From Jaltomata sinuosa (Eukaryota > Streptophyta > Magnoliopsida > Solanales > Solanaceae), in NCBI GenBank assembly GCA_003996215.1, contig QJPP01000002.1:992001-1056000 (forward strand): a stretch of 64,000 nucleotides of DNA, in the 5' to 3' direction. Below are positions 11,165-22,322 of this stretch, in pieces (the first letter of the stretch is position 1; each line of letters starts with the position of its first letter). The position numbers and the translations under genes are program-made. The notes under the pieces are model-generated. The model was not told the origin of the DNA. It made no database searches and was given only the letters and a program-made list of their open reading frames with translations.

Positions 11165-12709
11165 ATTTAGAGCACCACAAGTGGGCTTGGACGAGGAGGT
11201 TAAAAAAGTGGATTTGGGAGGATTTGGATGAGGTTGTGAGGGGGTGTCTCGCACACCGAGAAACTATTCATAGGAGGAGTTTTCAATGGCCACATAGGGA
11301 AAACTTCAAGGGGTTATACATTGATGTACATGATGGTTTTGATTTTGGGGATAGAAATGAAAGAGGAGTTTCATTTTTGGACTTCGTGAAAGCTTTTGAT
11401 TGGGTGATAGCTAATGTGAGTTTCCCAAAGAAAGAGAATCACTTGGTGACCTTCCGCAGTACGGTGGCTAAGACTCAGATAAACTACTTACTCCTTAGAA
11501 AGTGGGATAGAAGTCTTTGTAAGTACTGCAAGGTTGTCCTGAGTGAGTATCTTACAACTCAACATAAGCTTTTGGTAATGGATTTAGAGATTAAGAGGAA
11601 GAGGAAGAAGAGGACCTTGTACGACCTATCAAGGATCGAGTGGGGTGGCTTGACTATTGCTAGACCACAGGAGATAAAGAAGAAGTTGATAACAATGGGG
11701 GCTTGGGGGAGTAGTGGGGATGCTAGCAATATGTGTGATAAAACAACTAATTGTATTAGGGAAGTAGTTAGAGAGGTGTTGGGGGGTGTTGAGGGGTAAC
11801 ACTGATGGACATCGAGGGGATTTGTGATAGAATGGAGCGGTTTAAGGCCCAAGAATGCTGCTTATATGGAGTTGGTGGAAAGTAGAGACGAGGTGGTATA
11901 AAGGGCAAATGGGGAGAGGTTTAAGGCAGCGAAGAAGGAAACGAAGTTAATGGGTTCAGCGGCTAAAATAGTAGAGTTTGAAAATTTAATTTGTATGAAA
12001 AACAACAGGACAAAGACGGGGATAAGAAGTTGTATAGGCTCGCCAATGCGAGATAGAGGAGGATCCGAGACCTGGACCAAGTGAAGTGCATCAAATACGA
12101 GGAAGGCAAAGTATTGGTAGAAAAGGCACATATTAGACGAAGATGATAGACATACTTCCACAAACTGTTGAATGAAGAAATGGACATGAATATTGTGTTG
12201 GGCGATTTAGAGCATTCTAAGAGTCGACGAGATTTTGTGTATTGTAGGGGTATCAAGTTTGAGGAGGTTATTTGTAAGATGAGAAGGGGACGATGACTGG
12301 GTCAGATGAGATGGAATTTTGGAAGACTTGAAAAACATGTATGGAATGGCTAATTTAACATCATTTTTAGGACGTCTAAAATGCTCGAAGAATGGAGGTG
12401 GAGTACAATGATCCCGTTGTTCAAGAACAAGGATGATATCCAGAATTGCAACAACTATAGGGGTATCAAACTGCGAAACCACACTATGAAAGCTTGGGAG
12501 AGGGTGGTGGAGATGAGAATGCGGAGGGGTGTGTCTGTTACTAAGAACCAATTTGGATTCATGCAGGGGCATTCAACTACAAAAGTCATACATGTCGTAA
12601 GGAGATTGATGGAGCGGTATAGGGAGAGGAAGAGAGACTTACATATGGTGTTCATTGACCTAGAGATGATTGGAGGCTAGAGATGCACCTATAGCTTATA
12701 TTAGAGAGA
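11165..12709 (+). mobile_element. RTE-type LINE, 5' part (endonuclease end and start of reverse transcriptase), degenerate
   Basis: Frame 11224-11799 carries LDEVVRGCL, FDFGDRNERG, LVTFRSTVAKTQ and LTTQHKLLVMDLEIKRKRK, which match the C-terminal endonuclease region of plant RTE-like LINEs. After frameshifts, 12381-12705 gives EEWRWSTMIPLFKNKDDIQ, NCNNYRGIKL, NQFGFMQGHST and MVFIDLE, the first reverse transcriptase blocks. Several frameshifts make it inactive. It replaces exons 3-9 of synthase copy A. Translation runs to an AYIR-like peptide at about 12705, where the Helitron cluster begins. Confidence 0.85.
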
Positions 12710-13487
12710 CTAGTTCTGGGAACGTGCGTTGCACGTTTGGTCCCTACTACAATATAAAATTTATATAGGCTTAAGATGAATGTTAGACATGTAAATTTTT
12801 AACTTTTGTAGTTTCCACTTTTATAATAAAATGCTTCAAGATATCATTTTATACTGCCTCCAAATACACAAATAACATCACATCTTTAATCATAAATGGT
12901 TATATGTTGAATCATATGCATTGTTTTTTCATCTATAAAAATTGTAATCACAATATACTAAAAGAATGAATGAATTAATAAAAATTCTAAAATCAGCCTT
13001 TCAAAGAAACCAACCCCCTTCTTTTTACCGCTCATAAATTTCCGCTAGCGATACAGATGGAGATAGTGATCTTCATATATCATCCCGTAAAAATTGAACA
13101 ATATAGATGGAAGTACATAATTTTTCGAGTTTGTGTTGACACCTTCTATATCCAATCAAAAATTCAAGAGCCTTCTTTATCGAGTCAAACTAAAGCATGA
13201 ATCAAATAGTACAATGAGGATATAAACTCTTCACTACTTTAACAATAGAATGAAAATGAACGTCTTGTGTAGGGATCTCATGAAACAAAAAAAGATGAAT
13301 TTATACAAATAAAAATGAAGGAATACCAAAAAATATCTTAAAGTTTTAAATTAAATATTTGAAAGTTACGAATATAATAGTCATGGATATTAAAAATAGC
13401 AATTGAATAGGTAATTTGAAATATGAAGGTAATGAATATGTAAACATACCGACTGCAACTTGCATCTTCTAATGGAGAAGGTTATAC

Positions 13488-13561
13488 TTTTTTTTCTTTT
13501 TTTATTAAATTGATAAAAACAGAAACTACGCTTGATCTTAGCCAAAAGGCCGAGAAGGTAT
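13488..13561 (-). pseudogene. Retroposed, 3'-truncated U2 snRNA pseudogene
   Basis: On the - strand from 13561 it begins ATACCTTCTCGGCC, continues CTTTTGGCTAAGATCAAG and reaches TATCAATTTAATA: the first 60 or so nt of U2 with a few changes. The branch-site pairing element GTAGTA reads GTAGTT. It is followed by an A-rich tail (T-rich on +, 13488-13504). Flanks are a 16-bp near-perfect direct repeat (13472-13487 and 13562-13577, 14 of 16 identical), so LINE-mediated retroposition is indicated. It is not a functional snRNA gene. Confidence 0.9.
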
Positions 13562-13880
13562 ATGGAGAAGATTACACATACTCTTGATTGATGAGTCCAT
13601 TTATATAAATTGATTAGTGAGGAAAATGTAAGATATCAATTAAGATAATTCACTATCTAGTCAATTTAGTAACGGAAGAAAACCAAAAAATTTTCAATTT
13701 AGGAGGTGTAATAATTCCATGATAAAATAACTATTGGAGAACTTGTAATGTACGTTCATATCTTTAACCAAAAATTATAACAAATGAAGTAGCATTCAAT
13801 GCTGGCCAAGCATTTTATTGACACTGTAAAAATTTAATAATAAAAATAATTTATTGTAATATTAAACGTTAGCTGTTAAT

Positions 13881-14112
13881 ATGACTTCTCATTAGCCAAA
13901 CGTTTTCAGTTATCATGTTTACTATTATATATTTAAGATGTAAGAAAGCAGAAATAGTTTTAACTCTCAAAAATAGATAAATTTACTGTTTCTGTCAAAA
14001 TGACTTTTCATTAACCACACGTTTTCATTTATCATATTCATTATGTATTTAAAATTTAAGAAAGTAGAAACTGTTTTAACTCTCTAAAATAAATAAGTTT
14101 ATTGTTTGGTAC
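13881..14112. repeat. Two-copy tandem duplication of about 115 bp inside Helitron H1
   Basis: Blocks 13881-13998 and 13999-14112 share 'tgacttctcattagcca'/'tgacttttcattaacca', 'acgttttcatttatcat'-like words and 'gttttaactct' in the same order. Confidence 0.75.
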
Positions 14113-14225
14113 CAAAAACGTTATAGGAATAATGTTTAAGTGAAGGGTATAATGGTAATTCAACTTTCAAAAGGATATTTTGGTAATTTAACTTTTGACT
14201 TAGATTCTTCCTACTTTTAATAATA

Positions 14226-14679
14226 CTAGTCTTAATGTATGTGCGTTGCACATGTTAATAAATTAAAAAAATTATATAAAATAAATAAATTATGTGAAAA
14301 TAACAATTAACATTAATATATTTTTTTCTTTAAAAATATTCCAGATATTTAAAAATTATGTTATTTATATAAACGTGCATACTACTACAAAAAGTAGGGT
14401 AAAAAATATGATATATATATATATATATATGCCAAAAATTAAGAAAAGGCCGTCGACTTTTTTTTTTGGAACTTTAGGGATTTTGCGGGAACTTTTAAGA
14501 GTATAAATATTATTAATATTTTAATATATATTAGTGTTTATGTGTAATTATAATTTATTTGAGAAAAATGGTGAAAAGACAACTTTGTCTAAAGCAAACC
14601 CTTTTAATGAAGGGTAAAAAGTTCAAATCACATTATAAGGTGCTTCACACTTTTAATATAGTATAGATATAGATATAGA
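14226..14679 (-). mobile_element. Helitron H2 (short, non-autonomous)
   Basis: The 3' end on - is CTAG at 14226-14229 with hairpin ATGTGCAACGCACAT upstream. The 5' end on - starts TCTATATCTATATC at 14679 and continues ACTATATTAAAAGTG. The TC directly follows the CTAG of H3 with no base between. An (AT)n run is at 14409-14430. A + strand ORF here (14294-14506) is low-complexity. Confidence 0.75.
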
Positions 14680-15407
14680 CTAGTACTGGGAACGTGCGTT
14701 GCACGTTTGTCCTCTATTGCCCTATAAAATTTGTATAGTCCTAATCTCATGTTAAATATTATTTATTGCATTTTATTTTGTATATGTTTCTCTATACAAA
14801 TATAATAGTGTGAACTAATTCTTTTCATTTAATTTTTAGTTATTTTTTTGCAAAATAGAAAATACTAAATTATGTAAAATTAATTAAGATAATATATAAC
14901 ATATAATAGTATGTGGTACAACGATTAACTCTTTCTCTAAATTTAAGAAAAGCGCGTAAATATATCTAACGAAATTAATAAAGACACAGAGAATAAAAAT
15001 ACATTCTCTCTCTCTCTATATATGAAGGGATTAGTGGACTAACATTTTCTGTCCAATTTGTAAAAGCAACAAATTGTGTACATGAAAAGTTGTGAATGAA
15101 TATATATATATATATGAAGGGATTGGTGGACTAACATTTTCTGTCCAACTTATAAAGCAACAAATTGTGTACATGAAAAATTGTGAATAAATATGTTTAA
15201 TGGCAGAAGCTAAAAGATTAACTAAAATCCATTAATAAGTAAAATGATAAGTTGAAATATTTAACCATGTATTTGTTTTACTTTAGTTGTTATTATTGAT
15301 TTAATTTTAAAAGCTAGTGAAAAATATTTTTTTAATTAAACAAGTTAGTAAAGGACATTTTCATAATTCAACTTTAAACTTAGAACCTTACCATTTTTAA
15401 TATAAAG
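14680..15407 (-). mobile_element. Helitron H3 (non-autonomous)
   Basis: The 3' end on - is CTAG at 14680-14683 with hairpin ACGTGCAACGCACGT, near-identical to H1. The 5' edge on - reads CTTTATATTAAAAATGG and abuts the H4 end. It contains a tandem duplication (15015-15205). Confidence 0.75.
15015..15205. repeat. Two-copy tandem duplication of about 97 bp in Helitron H3
   Basis: 'tatatgaagggatt', 'ggactaacattttctgtcca' and 'caacaaattgtgtacatgaa' occur in order twice, the copies separated by a (TA)n run at 15101-15112. Confidence 0.85.
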
Positions 15408-17280
15408 CTAGTTTACGAACACGTAGATTGCACGTGTATCTCATGCTCATTATAATAGACATCTAAAAATATTTATAATAAGTGTGCTTGCATATAAATC
15501 GAAGTGAATATGCAAATACAAATGGATAACTGATAAATAGTGAGTCTATTCAGTTGATATCTATTATTGTTGCAAAGCATAATAATACTAAAAAATTGTT
15601 ATTAAATGAATCTGAAAAGTACTATACGAATAAATTTAATTATGCAATTCTTGTTATATATATAAAATATATAATCAACTTGACAGCAATTCCTTTGTAT
15701 AGATTTCAACAGCACATAATTTAAATATGAATTTGAGGAACGTCGGTTATGGTGACAAATGTTTTTGGTCTTGAAGCTTTCGCATTCCTTTAATTTTAAG
15801 CATTGTAGCCTCCTCCATTTTATAACTGCAGATATATATCAAGAAGTTGTTGTCGAAAGAAAATAATATTAGTAAAAGATGTACAAAAATTCGATAAATG
15901 TATCCCTTCCTTAGAATGTGTAATAGATCATTTTAAATTTTATAATGTACACGTCACAAAAATTATAGTTATTTGTGATGTAGATAATAATTAGTGAAAT
16001 TGACGTATATAAATCATACTTGCATGTACATGTACCTTGTGTCTCATTCATAATTATGAATTCTTTCATTTATCAATTTAACAAAAAAATAGTTATATTT
16101 AAATATATAGATAAAATTGTTTCAAAAAGTACCCCCCAAAAAAGATCAATCCGAATAAAATTTTAGAAATTGTAAATATACCTCTAACCAACTACGAACA
16201 GAGAAAAAGAAGGCAAGTATATTTATCTTATCTATGGTAATCTGCATTATAAAGTTAAAACTTTACAATTGCTTCATTCAATTTTAACATTGACATAGTT
16301 CTTCATTGTGATTTTTCTAAGCCTTGATAATATAACGAATTAATAGTAGGGATTCATAATGTGATTACCCGTACCGATTTAATATGATCAATATTATGAG
16401 TTATCAAACATAAGGGAAAGGATTAGTCGTGAAACAACATACACAAAAATATAAAAATAATAAAACTATACTTACGAAAAGTGAAATTTAGTTCCAACCA
16501 ACTCACTTTCTTGAAGCTTGCTATATAATTATAGGAACCCACCCTTGTTCATTCATGTTCGGCCACAATTATCTGTCCTCAACCAAATTTTTATTACTGC
16601 AACAAATTAAGAATAGCGTTCAAAAAATTTTAGCACACGAATATTGTTTAAACAGCCATCAAAATTAAGAAATTAAAATCAACTCCAGGAAATAGAACAA
16701 TACCTGACCTTAAATTTCATGACCTCATCCAACAAAAAATTGGTTCGTAGCAATCAAGAACCAAATGAAAAATGAATCAGATGTTACATACTTTAAATGG
16801 AGAAGCTAGCATTAATCCTACGTGTTAAGGAATATGAAATTTGAAACGGCTAGCAAATCAAAAGGTGAGTAATTTAAGTATGGATTTGATTTCATTATAT
16901 ATATGATGTATCGCTTCATATGTAATTTATGTTGCAGATAATTAAATCCTACGTGTTGCTTCATATGTAATTTGTGATTACAAAAATGAATTTGGTCTAT
17001 GTAATCATTAGAGGTAACTTTTCATATACTCCCGCATTTAATAGAAATGAAAAGAGTTTGCTTTCATCTACTGTTGGTTCTAAGTATTAAAATTGTCATT
17101 TCAATGTTATATTTGTTCTTCCTATTTTATATTTTTTATTTTATATAAAATACTTAAAGCTTAATAAATATTGGAAGATAATATAAATTTTTATTTAAAA
17201 ATCTTATTTTTTTAGTGGAAGGGTATTTTCGTACCAACTTTCAACTTGGGAGCTTCCCACTTATAATATAGTATGATGAT
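15408..17280 (-). mobile_element. Helitron H4 (non-autonomous)
   Basis: The 3' end on - is CTAG at 15408-15411, preceded by a decayed hairpin (ACACGTGCAATCTACGTGTT). The 5' end lies near 17275-17285, where - reads ATACTATATTATAAGTGGG; the exact TC is ambiguous because of 'atgatgatatgat' repeats. No coding capacity. LINE sequence resumes directly to the right. Confidence 0.65.
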
Positions 17281-17805
17281 ATGATATGATTAAGGACACA
17301 TACAGTGGAGCCAAGACTCGAGTGAGGATAGTGGGAGGAGACTTGGAGCACGTCCTAATCGTGATGGGGTTGCACCAGGGATCAAATCTTAGCCCGTTTC
17401 TATTTGCCTTGGTGATGCATGAACTGACGCGACATATCCAAGGAGAGGTGCCATGGTGTATGCTTTTTGCAGTGACATAGTTTTGATTGACGAGACAAGT
17501 GGCGAAGTTAACAATAGGTTGAAGGTTTAGAGACATACCCTGGAGTCTAAAGAGTTCAGGTTGAGTAGGTCTAAGACAAAATATGGAGTGCAAGATCAGT
17601 GACATACCCCACGTGGTAAATGTGGAAGTGAGGATTGATATACAAGTCATCTCTGAGAGAGGTAGTTTCAAGTATCTGCGATCGAATATCCAAGGAAATG
17701 GGAAAATTGACTTGGTGAACAGAGTTATCTGGTACCTGTTTCTGGTGGGAGGTGACAGGTATCCCATGGAATTAGTCGAGGTGCCCACAAGCTGGCCCAG
17801 ACATC
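17281..17805 (+). mobile_element. RTE-type LINE, 3' part (reverse transcriptase and 3' tail)
   Basis: After the Helitrons the reverse transcriptase continues: MIKDTYSGAKTRVRIVGGD, then GLHQGSNLSPFLFALVM and a PWCMLFA stretch. The catalytic aspartate box that should follow is broken by a 1-bp loss, giving a stop. Further fragments run to about 17710 (GSFKYL, IQGNGKID). From 17713 the sequence jumps to the 3' tail, with 'ctggtacctg', 'ggtatcccatggaattagtc' and 'caagctggcccagac'. That tail is shared with Solanaceae TS SINEs. Homology with synthase copy A resumes at about 17800. Confidence 0.8.
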
Positions 17806-17896
17806 ATTTTCCGCTGTGTGTTTTACTGTTTATTGATGTATATATGTTGCTATACTTTCTCTCTATGGCTTCCATGAGGACGGACTAAAGGTAGTA

Positions 17897-18102
17897 TATG
17901 CAAATACATGTTTGCAAGGTTCTGGATAGTCCAGATGTCAATTTTTGTAATAGATTGGGCATGTCCAATCTCGAATCTTTTGAAGAGGATAGACATTTCA
18001 TACCTCTTTCACATGTATTTTGCTATTGGATTTTAATATACGAGGTAGGGGTCATGCCTAATCCCCCATTCTGAAGGTGACGTTTAATTTTAAAAAAGAA
18101 AG
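17897..18102 (+). mobile_element. 5'-truncated non-LTR retrotransposon end in intron 10 of copy A
   Basis: 206 bp absent from copies B and C at this site, ending in an A-rich tail (TTTTAAAAAAGAAAG) and flanked by GGTAGTA (17890-17896 and 18103-18109). It contains 'gaggtaggggtcatgcct' near its 3' end, a motif shared with the A-tailed fragments at 20990 and 57550. Confidence 0.7.
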
Positions 18103-20339
18103 GGTAGTACCACTGCTGCTAATAACAAGATCAACAGATGTTTTACTCTGAAAACAATTGGTAGTGTTTCCATCTTTTATTGTCCCTTTGGTCTCATGTG
18201 ATTGTCTACCTTTGCTCCTCCTCAGGTGTTGTTGCTGCAGATGGAATTGGTACCAACCTGGCCTGAAAGAGGTGCACGCCTCCTCGTTACAAGATTTTTC
18301 AAAAGTTTCATTCAAACAGGATGCATAATGTAAGTGATGATAGTCTCACCTTGTATTACTTTAATCCCAGAATAGCGACAGATACATGTCTGACAATTTG
18401 TTTATTCCCATTGATCCTATTTCTTATTTTATCGCATTTGTGATCTTGCTTTTTGAATGGTAGCAAGATGCAGAATGACTATTTTAATTAGAAAATACAT
18501 TTCTTTTAGTCCAATCTCTTTGGCTTAAAGATCATATACAAGTCGAATATCATGCTGCAAAACAAATCACGTGTGAATTGCGATTTGTTTTACTACTCGG
18601 AGATTTTTGAGTTTCTTTTCTGATAATTAAAGATATCTGGATAATGATTTATATGATCCGATATACAGCTTGTTGGAAGAAGGAGGTACAATTTTCACGT
18701 TCCAAGGAACAGAGAGGAAATGCTCTCTCAAAGTTTCTCTTAGAGTTCATAGTATGCAGTTTTACTGGAAGGTAAATTGAAATTCTCTTTTGCCCCCACA
18801 AGTTATCAAAATTAAACCCAAAAAAGATGAATAGTTAAACTGTGACATCTCTTACAGGTTGCAACTCGAGCTGATCTAGGTCTTGCTGATGCTTTTATTC
18901 ATGGGGATTTCTCTTTCGTTGATAAGAATGAAGGTCTTCTTAATCTTATCATGGTGAGGAAATGGCTCGATATCTTTGTGAATAGCTTTTGGTTGGTATT
19001 TAGCTTCTCTAGTTCTTTTTGCAGATATTTATTGCCAACAGAGATTTGAAAGAATCTGTTAAAGTGTCTAGCAAGAAGAGGTAAAATAGTTTATTGACCT
19101 GGAATCAAGAAATATAAACTTCTGTTCACATGTTTAAGTTCTTCATGACTTTTCATGGCTCTAGAGGCTGGTGGACACCAGTGCTTCTTACAGCAGCACT
19201 GTCATCTGCAACATATTTCATTCGACATGTTTTAAATCGAAACACCCTTACTCAGGCTCGTCGGAACATCTCTCGTCATTATGACCTGGTAATTGAAGTA
19301 TTCAATCCTGGCCATATTTTTGCCTGTTGCTATTTTGTATAGATGATGAGCATTATGGTGTTCATTGTTTTTTTCCAGAGTAATGAACTCTTCTGACTCT
19401 TTATGGATGAGATAATGCAATACTCATGTGCAATATTCAAGGTTAGCTCTCAAACTTTTAAATGTTGAGCTACATTTCCTGTTCTCTAATCTTTTTCCAT
19501 GGTGATCTAATTTTCTTTCTTATTTTTTGTAGAGTGAGGATGAAGACCTTAAAAGTTGCACAGCTGAGAAAGATGTCTGTTCTCATTAAAAAGGTAACTC
19601 ATCAGCCAAGTAAAAATTGTCTCCATTTTTACATAAATGTCAGGCATAATTTGATTATGCTTCTACTCTATTAGGCAAAAATTAGCAAGGAACATCACAT
19701 TTTAGAGATTGGATTTGGTTAGGGAAGTTTCGCTGTGGAAGTTGTTAAGAAAACAGGATGCAAATATACTGGTATAACTCTCTCGGAGCAGCAACTGGAG
19801 TATGCAGAGTTGAGAGTTGAGCAAGCAGGCCTTCAGGTATAATAGTACTTACGATGTCATGGAAGCAACTAAGAAATTCCACTTAATGAACTAAACCTCT
19901 TTCCATTTTCTTTCTTTTAAACTGCAAGAGTTCCTGAACAAGCTAAAATACGATTAGCAGAAGAACACGATCGGCCTAGAAGCCAAATTTGGGCTATTTT
20001 AGAGCTAGTGTTATCTATTAGTATTTCAATCCAGTGAAATTCTTTCACAGGATCAAATTGCACTTCTCCTGTGTGACTATCGCCAAATGCCAAATAAGGA
20101 CAAATATGACAGGATTATAGTATGGTGAGCTTTTATCGCTCTACATTTGTACATATTGTATTAGCCATTACATGTTGTGTCAGTGGTATAACTGTTACTT
20201 ATTATCATTTTCAGCGAGGTGTTAGAACATGTTGGTCATGAGTTCATAGGGGAATTCTTTACTTGCTGTGAGTCTGCATTGGCAGAAGACGGGCTTCTGG
20301 TTCTGCAGGTAAAGAATTAAAGTGAGCCCTCAACACAGT

Positions 20340-21050
20340 CCAGTTTGTTCACTTTTTCCCTTGGATTGTTAGAAATTTAGGAGAAAAGGAGCACTCTCAA
20401 ATCACTCAAATTCTCTTGAAGACAAGAGGCTGAAAACATTATTCTCAAGTTTTCCAACTTGACTTATATAATATGATTAAACTACATAGGTATTATAAGA
20501 CTTCTTCAAGCATGTCCTAGTCTAGTACATTTACCTTAATTTAATACTAAAATTTTGCCTCTTCCCTAGTTCATAGACAAAAAATACATGTATATTTAAA
20601 TTAATTTCCTAATACATGAACTAAGATCCTAAGTTTATCAGCCAATTTCAGGACTTACCTCAGGCCTCCAAAGGACCCTACCACCTTGATAAATGGCAGT
20701 TGCCAAGTTTTAGGATTCGATATGACAAATCCAACTTATTTGATAGATAAATTCAGTTCTTTCTTCACTGTACATGGGATATACTGTTTTTTTGTACATA
20801 TAGTAGAAGAGCAGTTTGCTCTTATAATTCTCCCATTTTTTGTATAGCACCATTGTATAGGGTCAGTGTTATGCTTAAGTACCTTTTGTTTTGTCCTTCT
20901 TCTTAGTGACACAATGGGGCAACTGTAGAATCTCATTGGTTTGTTATAGTGAGCTTGTTCACCTTGTGTGTTGTGGAGGTAAGGCTCATATCCCCCTCCA
21001 TTTATGTAACAAGGTAGGGGGTCAAAGCCAATTGAAAGAAAAAAAAACAT
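20340..21050 (+). mobile_element. Inserted repeats in intron 20 of copy A
   Basis: Copy B intron 20 is only 75 bp, whereas this one is 845 bp. The last part (about 20840-21050) ends 'aaggtagggggtcaaagcc' and an A9 run, like the other 5'-truncated LINE ends. The first part (20350-20720) is unrecognised. Confidence 0.5.
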
Positions 21051-22322
21051 AACATTCATTTACCAACACCATTTTCCACTTTGTTATGTTCTTCCCTTCT
21101 ATTTCTTTCACTTGTTTCTTTATGCTACTTTTCACATGTGTTGGCTTTCTTTGTTCATTTCAATGCCAGACCCAATGTATGACGAATACAGGAACAGTGG
21201 AGGCTTCATAAAAGAGTATATATTCCCAGGTGGATGCTTGCCTGCACTAAGTCGAGTAACATCAGCCATGGCTGCTGCATCTAGACTATGGTAACAAAGA
21301 GTTGATTTTGTGATTTCACACTAGCATGCTTGTCAATCTTTCAAAATAATTTGATAAATGATATAAATGCAGTGTAGTGCACCTGGAAGAGATAGGAATT
21401 CATTACTATCAGACACTGAGATGTTGGCGAAAAAACTTCTTGAAAAACAAAAGGTAACAAAACCAGCCTTTTGTACCGAGTTAAAACCGTTTTTCTTCAT
21501 CAATCATTTGTGGCTTGATCAGTTCAAATGCTGATACTTAACCATTGATAACTGTGTCACTAGCCAAATTCATGCTTTGGGATTCGATGACAAGTTCATC
21601 AGGACATGGGAGTACTACTTTGACTATTGTGCTGCTGGATTCAAAACGTGCATGCTAGGAGATTATCAGGTATGGTGATAAATCTTTCAAAATATTTCAT
21701 AAGGTAAAATCACCTCTAAAGATGTAAGCAGTTTTTCTATGTTTGTTTGGTCATAAATGTTGACATATTATCATAGTGAAAAGCAGGAGATGCAGTCTGT
21801 GGATGGTGCTTAGTTACACTTGTAGGTAGCAAAGAATGAAAATAATGTCAATATGCTTGTTTGGACTAAGTGAAAATACAAGAGGAGTAGATCGAGGTAG
21901 TTATAAAGGAAAAAGGTTAGATAAAAACATATAAAGGCTATGTCGAATTATGTTAACTACCTCATCCAAAAAATTAAGTTATTAGAAATGGTACAAAATT
22001 TTATTCACTTGCATATGTTTTTAACATGCCACTTCATGTTCTTCGAAAAGCTTTTTCCGTTTTTTTTTTGTCTGTATCATGTTGAATTATGTAAACTACT
22101 TCATTTAAAAACTTAAGCAGTTGCAGTGTACAGACTTTTATTTACAGTAAATACATGAATGCTGTTATTCCATCTCTTTACAAGAAATCCTGAAATTGTT
22201 TAACCAAATTTGAGAAGTAAAACAACTCAAGTGGTGCTTATACGTTGTAGATTGTATTTTCAAGGCCAGGCAATGTTGCAGCATTTGGTGATCCTTACAA
22301 TGGTGTGCCTTCAGCTTATTAG

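Larger units (their letters stand above)
12710..14225 (-). mobile_element. Helitron H1 (non-autonomous)
   Basis: On the - strand it ends in CTAG followed by T at 12710, preceded by the hairpin ACGTGCAACGCACGT, the standard Helitron 3' end. The 5' edge near 14225 reads TTATTAAAAGTAGGAAG, like the 5' ends of H2-H4. No Rep/helicase is coded. It contains a retroposed U2 fragment and a 115-bp tandem duplication. Confidence 0.8.
10884..22322 (+). pseudogene. Cyclopropane-fatty-acid synthase, copy A (pseudogene, exons 3-9 replaced by transposons)
   Basis: Exons by alignment with copies B and C: 2 (10884-11073), 10 (17862-17890), 11 (18226-18329), 12 (18669-18771), 13 (18858-18953), 14 (19025-19080), 15 (19165-19288), 16 (19379-19441), 17 (19533-19593), 18 (19675-19836), 19 (20051-20124), 20 (20215-20308), 21 (21154-21290), 22 (21373-21453), 23 (21564-21669), 24 (22251-22322). 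The intact enzyme adds a methylene from SAM across a fatty-acyl double bond. Lesions: 28-nt net loss and a TGA in exon 2; acceptor of exon 10 lost; 45-nt in-frame loss in exon 11; TGA in exon 16 (19394 area); +1 in exon 17; TGG to TAG in the SAM motif of exon 18; acceptor AG lost before exon 21. Intron 1 homology extends upstream to about 10560. Exon 1 is not found. Confidence 0.9.

Noticed and set aside
14294..14506. 70-codon + frame
   Set aside because: Inside Helitron H2 and contains a translated (AT)n run.
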